Below are positions 57,508 to 64,000 of a stretch of 64,000 nucleotides of DNA, piece by piece (the stretch's first letter is position 1; each line of letters starts with the position of its first letter). Position numbers and translations under genes: made by a program. The notes below the pieces were generated by a model. That model made no database searches, was not told the origin of the DNA, and saw only the letters and a program-made list of their open reading frames with translations. Source of the stretch: Salvia splendens (taxonomy: Eukaryota; Streptophyta; Magnoliopsida; Lamiales; Lamiaceae); contig NC_056046.1 of NCBI RefSeq assembly GCF_004379255.2, forward strand, positions 11,470,001-11,534,000. The letters are read 5' to 3'.

Positions 57508-57836
57508 ATTGTCACTCTTTTTTATTAATGTATTTTTTTTTTAAATTAATGTACTTTTTTTAAATTATTGTACTTTTTAAAATTTTAATAGTATTATTAA
57601 ACTTTTCCCGTATATGTCTCGTAAATTAAATTTCGTATATTGTGTGATTGTTAATTATGTCATTTTATATAATTGTTATTAGTGATATGGCTATTGATGT
57701 GGCTGGGCTATTTATGATGTGGCTAGGCTATGGCTGGGCTATTTATGATGTGGCAGGAGGATTTTTAGTGCTGATGATGTGGCAGTGGCTGGGCTATGGC
57801 TGGGCTATTGCTGGGCTATTCCTATTGTGGATGGCC

Positions 57837-58279
57837 TTATAACCTCCCGGTCTGTATGTATGTATTTTGGACAAATGCATTAATTTATACAGTTCACTCA
57901 GAAAAGGAAAAGTGATAATCAAATCCGTACATGATTAGGTCTTTAATACAGAAAGCTGAAAGGGACAAACCTTAGTCCAATATACAGCTTATGACAGCTA
58001 GAAAGCCATACTTAAGTACTACAGAGAGACAATACTATAAGATATAACTAACCTAGCAAATATTACACTGCTAAATTTGACGTGGAAACAACTATATTAC
58101 ACGCAAAAGCAGACAATTGAAGGACATACAGAATAATTAGACTTTTTCTCTAAATCATGGAACTTTACTTGCAGGTAGACACTTCCACGAAATTCATTTT
58201 CATGGCCAATCCCATAAGCTATACAAACAACGAACCACGAGATCAAGAAAAGGGTCGATTATTAGACACTCTCCGCTGT
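57837..58279. other. Annexin 3' flank
   Basis: Contains the presumed 3' UTR of the minus-strand annexin gene. No other gene or element seen. Confidence 0.5.
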
Positions 58280-59448
58280 CTAGCGGTGTGTGGCACCTAA
58301 AAGAGCCAGAAGGAATGTTCTGTAATGACTTGATGTTTCTGAGTGCACTGCATCGTTGAGCGACTTCCCGTATTTCTTTTGGTACTCTGCCTTTATATAC
58401 TGCAGATCAATCTCAGCTCTTGTCACTATCACTCTGGTAATAGTTGTATCATCACTTCCCATACCCTTCATTGCCTTGTGCAGCATCTGTATTTCAAAGT
58501 GAAACTTGCAGTCATTACACATTCATCATGAATCATGATGACATATGGCAAATCCTGGAGAGAATATAATTAAGACGGATCGTAGTTTACCTTTGCAAAA
58601 TACTTCCCAGGGTTTTCAGCACACTGTAATACAGTCAAGAGACCAAGCTCAAAGTTCCCAGACGTTTCACTTTTTATGGCCTGCAGAATGAGTCATAGAT
58701 GTTTATTCACCCAACAGACAGTTTCTACACGCAAGAATTACAGTCTTTAAAGGAGAGAGTACCTTTTTAAGCGAGCTTCCATACATGCTATGATAAGCAG
58801 AAGAAACAGCAGCCAATTGCGCCCGGCTTCGTTCAGCAAAAATGCGTATGAAAGTGTCCTCATCAGTTCCAAGCTTCTTCTCACCAGCTTTAAAGAGAGA
58901 CTTAGCATCATGCTCTGCTGTTGCCCTGTCTACCTCCGGACCTTCATAACGAGGAGCACTAGCATATGCAAGTAGCAACTGTAGTGTAGAGCAGGGAAGG
59001 ACATAAGCAAGGATTTTAAGATGAAACTCTTTGTCATGAATATATTCATAGATTGTGAATATTTTTTTCACATCTTTGTATTATTATGTGCTACACTTGT
59101 ATGCATATGTTGACCATTATTTTGCTGACTAATGAGCATTTCCCATTTGATAATTTTTTTTTGTTTGTCAGTATAGCTGATGAGTCTACAATTCTTTTAG
59201 AAAAATTAAAACAAAACGAAAATTGTGCCAAATTTAAGCAAGTCTTGTGAGAATGAATCAAAAGAAAAGTAGACAAGGAATTTGATGGAATAAAACCGGG
59301 AGGCATCTTAGATAAGACTCAGTCACTCAGTGGTTTATTGACAGAAACAGCCAAGCATACTCAAAACAAAAACAGAGAAAAGTGTCAAGTGAAAGTGAAA
59401 CACCATTTTATCCATCTGGATTTCGTTGACGTGTTAATATGTGCATCT

Positions 59449-59511
<63 letters not shown>

Positions 59512-60860
59512 CTGGACCTTTTTTAGATCACCGGTTGCTTGGAATTCAATATCATGCTCAAGGTAAGCATGAAACTTGGCATGGTAGATTTGTTTGAAAT
59601 GTTGTATTTGTGTTGAAGTACGCGAACAAATGACTTCAGTAGCAGCTTTCAGGTCAACGAAATCACCAGTCAAAGCTTTCCTTACTACCGTTGCATCACG
59701 TACAGCTGGATCGGGCATCCAAAGCAAAATCGCTCTCTGATAACATTTCGAAATACAAACATGTAGATTGGTTATAAAATATAAGCTGTTGGAAAGACAA
59801 TTCTATAAGTTTGTGTTAGTGATAGCTTATGAATGGAGAAAAAAGTATGGATAATCCCCCTTTGTACCTCAATATCACCCCTGAGTTCTGAAGCCAGTCG
59901 TTTAGTAAGTTCTTCAGAATATATAGTTTTGTACTCTTGCTCGATGAGAGCACGTTGCATTGCATTTCTATGAGCAAGAATATTAATAACTTCTGCAGTG
60001 TTGCACCCAAAACCTGAAATTTGCAATCATCTGTTAGACCTGCTAGTAGATTTTCTTTTCATCTCTAACATATAATGTATAAATATCTCAGATGCTCCTA
60101 TACAACATCAAGATAAAACAGAATCTCCAGCTTATTAGCAAAATGGTAAGAAGCAATTCAAGGGCAACATTGTTTACTGGTGGTGAACTACGTCGTGCTA
60201 ATGTCATGAGCTTCACGACAGCTGATCTAATCTATAATGTACTTATATGATAGGTTTCCTAAATGGTTGATTAACTACGAAATTTATAAACGATCGTCTC
60301 TTATGACCCCCAAAAAATAGTATTTCTGAATAGCTTATTCTCAAACGCAGAGTAATTAACTCCGTTTCTGGAAACATTCTCTCTAAAAGCTTTTCGCATT
60401 CTATTAGTCACCTATGTACTGTCTTTAATTTTTTTTTTTAAGTCCTGGCCAGCATTTGGAGATGGAATCAGCTTGCTGATAAACGTTCGTTGTTCAGGTT
60501 GCAAGTCACTTGCAGAATATCAAATTTCACGAGAGGATTACGACATATTATAACACTAGGCATGTCCTCTACAATTCTTCTACCTGCTTTCCTCACACCT
60601 CCATACAGAATCACGAAATAATTGAAAATGACATGACAAATTAGAACCTAATTACAGATCGAGACTGAGACCTAGAAAAGTAGAGTGATAGGAAGAGCTA
60701 AACCCCCAAAATGCTTTACATTTGGAAATTATTACGTCTTACGACGTAAAGCAGAAAGGAGATGGATGAAGAAGAAGCAGTTACCCTTGAAAGCGCGGTA
60801 GAGTGCCATAGCATCATCGCGAGGCGAGGTCAGCACTGGAGGAACGCTCAATGTCGCCAT
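58280..60860 (-). CDS. ANN5: Annexin D5-like
   Basis: Six exons on the minus strand: 60860-60785, 60013-59868, 59736-59518, 58978-58763, 58680-58591, 58486-58280; 954 nt, 317 residues, all junctions in frame. Four annexin repeats are evident: I (~15-80, with [20 protein letters not shown]), II (~87-150, [17 protein letters not shown]), III (~170-235, [20 protein letters not shown]), IV (~246-312, [21 protein letters not shown]). The type II calcium site KGxGxD is best kept in repeat IV (KGMGSDD, 255-261, with Glu299); repeat I has GFGCN, a less canonical loop. Annexins bind anionic phospholipid with calcium and act in membrane traffic; the D5 type is linked to pollen and endomembrane function. 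D5 is judged from overall similarity and the ending [13 protein letters not shown]. Confidence 0.92.
59448..59511. repeat. (GT)n(GA)n microsatellite in annexin intron
   Basis: About 21 GT units followed by GAGG and about 9 GA units, immediately beyond the exon 3 donor (59517). On the gene strand it reads as (TC)n then (AC)n within the first 70 bases of the intron. Confidence 0.97.
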
Positions 60861-61223
60861 CTTTGATTCTTTCTAATAATTATCTCCCCTAGTCAATTCA
60901 CTTTGATAATGAAGCAGAGACTATGAGTCTCCACTATAGGCGGAACATCCTTTATAGCCCGCCCCTTTTTTATCTACTGCCCCAGTTTTTTGTTAACAAC
61001 TCCAAAAATTTATTTCCGCTACTATAATGGACACTTACAATAGCTCCAATCTTTTTTTTCATTTATGTTAATTCAATTATATTTAAATTTATCGGACTAT
61101 ACGTAATTAGAAGAAAATGACCATACGTGAAGAAATTAAAATTAAACACTAAATTTTCGTCGTATTAAAGTACACGAAAAATTATACAACGAAAATATAA
61201 TCTAGTGCAAATTACAAAGGTGT
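60861..61223. other. Annexin promoter/leader and transposon flank
   Basis: 60861 to about 60930 is likely the annexin 5' UTR. AGTCTCCACTATAGGCGGAAC at about 60930 and CTATAATGGACACTTACAAT at 61020 may be remnants of PIF-type ends. The rest resembles the AT-rich 3' part of PIF elements (TTTCGTCGTATTAAAG, ACGAAAATATAATC). Confidence 0.4.
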
Positions 61224-61655
61224 TCACACTGCGCCGCTTCCCCTACATCCCCAAACTTTTTCAATCAAATCGACCTGGAGTGTGGTATGTGTTGTGGTCC
61301 TGCGCATATCAGTAAAACGTTGGATCAAATATTCATTGCTCCGTGGTACGCCCATCTGGATCGGCGCGGAGGCAACACCCTGACTTGTACTTGCGCCCTT
61401 TTCCGGTGCCCAGCGCTCTGCCACAAATCCTTCATCTTCTATTATCATATTATGCAATATGATACATGCTAACATAATATTCACGACATCATCTTCGTGC
61501 CAAACTCGTGTCGGGCACCATATAATGGCCCACCGCGATTGGAGGACACCAAAAGCCCGCTCAACATCCTTCCTAGCACCCTCTTGTTTGCGCGCAAAAT
61601 ATTGTTTCTTCGGTCCAACCGGTTGGCGAATTGTCTTGACGAATTTTTACATAGA
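61224..61655 (-). pseudogene. PIF/Harbinger transposase C-terminal fragment
   Basis: On the minus strand, from about 61655 the sequence reads KFVKTIRQPVGPKKQYFARK, then RKDVERAFGVLQSRWAIIW (catalytic Glu in VERAFGVLQ), NIMLACIILHNMIIEDEG and the C-terminal tail to a stop at about 61224. The N-terminal two thirds with both catalytic Asp residues are absent; the frame begins abruptly at a junction with copia Gag sequence. Inactive fragment. Confidence 0.85.
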
Positions 61656-62101
61656 TAATCCCCTTTTCTCCAAGCTTCATAGTCCGTCATGACTTTGAGC
61701 CTAGTCTCTTGGTCGCTTGGCGCGGGCGGCTCGTTTTCCGTGAGGAAGTTGGCGACGCCCAATGTTGTCAAGTAGAACAACATCTTTTGGTACCACCGCT
61801 TGAAGTCAGATCCTCCAAACTTTGGTGGCTTCTCGGCAGGTGGCATCATTCTTGGTGCCATTGGTGCCTGATTGACCCCATGGAAGGAGCCTATCCCGTT
61901 GCCCCCGTAGGAGCCAACAGTTGGGTTGGGCATAGAACCCCCCAAGTTCGTGTTGGGCATAGTGCCCCCCACATTCGTGTTGATCCCGAAAGATCCAACA
62001 CTAGTATTGAGCCCGAAGGCACCAACACTCGATCCATTAAAGGATCCGAAGGAACCACTAAAAGTGGAACCAACCGAACCACCAAAGGTGGAACCAGTGG
62101 A
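61650..62101 (-). pseudogene. Ty1-copia Gag fragment fused to PIF fragment
   Basis: On the minus strand, from the 62101 boundary, a Gly/Ser/Asn-rich N-terminal run (GSFG, GTMPNTNLGGSMPNP) is followed by PPKFGGSDFKRWYQKMLFYL, TTLGVANFLTENEPP and TDYEAWRKGDYLCKN, the copia-type Gag N-terminal domain. At about 61650 it passes into PIF transposase DNA in a different frame, which stays open until about 61481, so a 209-codon chimeric frame exists. There is no ATG at its start; the upstream end is cut off by the LTR-like sequence at 62102. It differs from the Gag of the copia element at 39860. Confidence 0.75.
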
Positions 62102-62662
62102 CTGTAACACCCCTTACCCGGTAGGTAAACCAACCGAATACGTGATGTCACGTTTCAGTATCGAAAACCCGTGCTGAAATTTTCCTTTTTCTTTTTAGCT
62201 TAAAAGCATAATAAAAATCTATTACATTTAAATACATAACATTTATCCAGCGGAAAGTTAAAGATTAAACTATTACACAACATGCCACGACTACTAAACT
62301 AAGTTGACCACCAGTGACCCGCCAAAGATGCAAAACTGCTCAACACCAATGACACAATATCAACTCTAACCTGCAGGGGGAAAAAAAAGGGGGAGTGAGC
62401 TCGAAAGCCCAGTAGCAATATCCAAACTACAGAATCCAACCCTCTCAGCTAAGACAATAGTAACTACATTATTTCCTTTTTAATCTTTTGCTGGTTTTCA
62501 TTTTAATTTCACAAATTTCCAAAAATTACTTACAATCTCACTATATCAAACTTATCTGTATTTTCGTCATACAACTTTTTCATATATTCTTACTTATGTC
62601 TCTTCAGATATTTCACATATCATCATATATTATTTCTTCCGCGTGAGATTCGATCAACAATC

Positions 62663-62870
62663 ATATCATATATCATATTTCACAAATCACATATCACAGA
62701 TCCTTTATTCAGAAGTCGTCAGATATTATCTTATCTTATCTTATCATATATCACAGATCACAGATTACAGATTCTTATTCAAAAGTCGTCAGATATTATT
62801 TCATCTTATCTTATTATATATCACAGATCACAGATAACAGATTCTCATTAAGAAGTCATCAGATATTCAT
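62663..62870. repeat. Tandem repeat, about 80 bp, three copies
   Basis: Units of ATATATCACAGATCACAGAT plus TTATTCARAAGTCGTCAGAT and a TTATCTTATCTTAT spacer recur three times inside the LTR-like segment. Confidence 0.85.
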
Positions 62871-63362
62871 ATGAAATGTCAAGTGTTCCACATGATATCC
62901 ACACATCAACACAGACATATCACAGACGTCATCACACGTATTAACATACCCGTACCAGTAGTCAAATCTTCGTCCACGACTTCAAATTTCCAAACTATGT
63001 CATCAGAAAGGTATAATAATACAAAACTTCACATATGTCATAAATTATGTCTACAAGTCTCAGATTTTTAATATTTATATCAAAACTCTCAACAGAACCA
63101 TGTAACAGAATTTGTCTTCACGTATAAGATATTATCATATCAAACTACAACAGATGTTTCACATAATCTCACATTATAACTCATATATTATCATACATGT
63201 ATTGTCACATATATCATCACGAATATTTTGATCAACACTAACACATAATTTCACGCATGGCCCCTTAATGTGCTTAGTGACAGACTAGGGTACGCGGATC
63301 AGATCAGAATCAGAATCAGAATCAAACACAGAAGCGGATTTTGTCCTTGAGAGGACTCCGCA

Positions 63363-63450
63363 CAGACCACCCATTTAGGGTGCAGACAGATGATCAGACC
63401 ACCCATTTGGGGTGCAGACAGATAATCCCGGGAACAAACCACCCGTAGGG
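63363..63450. repeat. Tandem ACCACCCATTTGGGGTGCAG repeat
   Basis: Three imperfect copies of ACCACCCATTTRGGGTGCAG or ACCACCCGTAGGGTG. Each copy is itself a small inverted repeat (CACCC...GGGTG). Confidence 0.8.
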
Positions 63451-63849
63451 TGTATATCAGACAGATCAGATAGCAGACGATCCTCGCTTCGGTTATCCAG
63501 AAGACGAGTGATCACATATAATGCAGCGCTGCTGTCCTATGGCATGCCAATTGTACCCACAGAACACACTCAAGCACGGGGCGTAAACACAATTAAATCT
63601 ACTCATTTTCATCTCAATACATATTCTCAACTATTTCTAATATAACACATCAACAACTTATTTTCACACCATATCATATCGAATTTATAGATTAAATTTC
63701 GACATTCTCAAAACTATCCCAGATTCCCAACAACACAGACAGATCATACCTCATCACATATAGATAGATAGATAGATCAAGCATCACCATATTAAACCAT
63801 ATTTGTATACATCTCATCAACATATATCATTTATCATATCTCCTTAATG

Positions 63850-63920
63850 CTCATTTCCACATTATCTACCGTCACAACCATATTCTTCATTTCCACATTA
63901 TCTACAGTCACAATCATATT
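63850..63920. repeat. Tandem duplication, about 48 bp
   Basis: CATTTCCACATTATCTAC followed by GTCACAA and CATATT occurs twice in a row. Confidence 0.8.
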
Positions 63921-64000
63921 TTCATGTTTTACTTCATAAGTCTTTTATCACATAATTACTCATAATCTACTAAGATAATAAAACATCAACACAGACAGAC

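Larger units (their letters stand above)
56403..57836 (+). mobile_element. PIF/Harbinger element B, ORF1-bearing
   Basis: 1434 bp with TTA at both sides (56400-56402, 57837-57839). Left end GACCATCCACAATAAC, right end complement GGCCATCCACAATAGG. Its left ~310 bp are nearly the same as those of element A, and the right end shares the GGCTGGGCTAT repeats. It carries the second PIF gene (ORF1) instead of a transposase. Head-to-tail with element A, sharing a single TTA. Confidence 0.92.
62102..64000 (+). mobile_element. Probable gypsy-type LTR, left end (incomplete)
   Basis: Begins TGTAACACCCCTTACCCGG, a start frequently seen in LTRs of plant Ty3-gypsy chromovirus-type elements. About 1.9 kb of non-coding, CA/TC-rich sequence follows with several internal tandem repeats and no ORF with a domain. 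The other end lies beyond the window, so the length, target duplication and internal genes are unknown. Confidence 0.5.

Noticed and set aside
1..64000. CRISPR array or bacterial defence system
   Set aside because: Tandem repeats present are MITE or LTR internal repeats without regular repeat-spacer order, and the genes are plant nuclear genes with introns.
1..64000. tRNA or rRNA genes
   Set aside because: No cloverleaf-like segment with conserved A and B boxes or rRNA-like sequence was recognised by eye; a tRNA scan was not possible.

Overview
The window is plant nuclear DNA, from a eudicot. The evidence is intron-rich genes with GT-AG introns, very AT-rich spacers, dense small DNA transposons (Stowaway-like, PIF/Harbinger-like and Mutator-like MITEs), a complete Ty1-copia retrotransposon and a Helitron end. 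The gene set (MED27, cytochrome b561, OBERON, ZFP-type zinc finger, cytokinin receptor HK4, annexin D5) is typical of dicots. An asterid such as a Lamiales species is a guess from the repeat style, not something the sequence proves. No bacterial-type operon, CRISPR array, rRNA or tRNA gene was recognised.

Layout. 1-19.5 kb holds no recognisable host gene. It is a mosaic of MITEs: a tandem pair carrying many TTGAC cores, a 750-bp Mutator-type foldback element with a perfect 9-bp target duplication, a Helitron 3' end, several TA-flanked Stowaway-like elements, and PIF/Harbinger derivatives, one with a decayed Myb/SANT-type ORF1. 19.6-33.4 kb is the first gene island: MED27 (+), cytochrome b561 (+), an OBERON3-like PHD protein (-) and a C2H2 zinc-finger repressor (-) with a likely 5' UTR intron. 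33.7-48 kb is repeats: a PIF element with an internally deleted transposase, a young Ty1-copia element with apparently identical LTRs, and LTR-like sequence. 49.1-60.9 kb is the second island: an 11-exon cytokinin receptor histidine kinase (+) and a six-exon annexin (-). Two head-to-tail PIF/Harbinger elements lie between these two genes. 60.9-64 kb is transposon debris: a copia Gag fragment fused to a PIF transposase fragment, then what looks like the start of a long gypsy-type LTR running off the window.

The host genes do not form a pathway; they are independent neighbours. The two most unusual objects are (i) the PIF pair at 54450-57836, where transposase and accessory DNA-binding genes sit in two separate elements with their own termini but near-identical promoters, chained through TTA sites, and (ii) clusters of a GC-rich 14-bp inverted repeat shared by the 10-kb locus and the 1.4-kb extra segment inside the copia element. 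All exon boundaries were assigned by eye from reading frame, splice dinucleotides and family knowledge. No alignment or database search was run.
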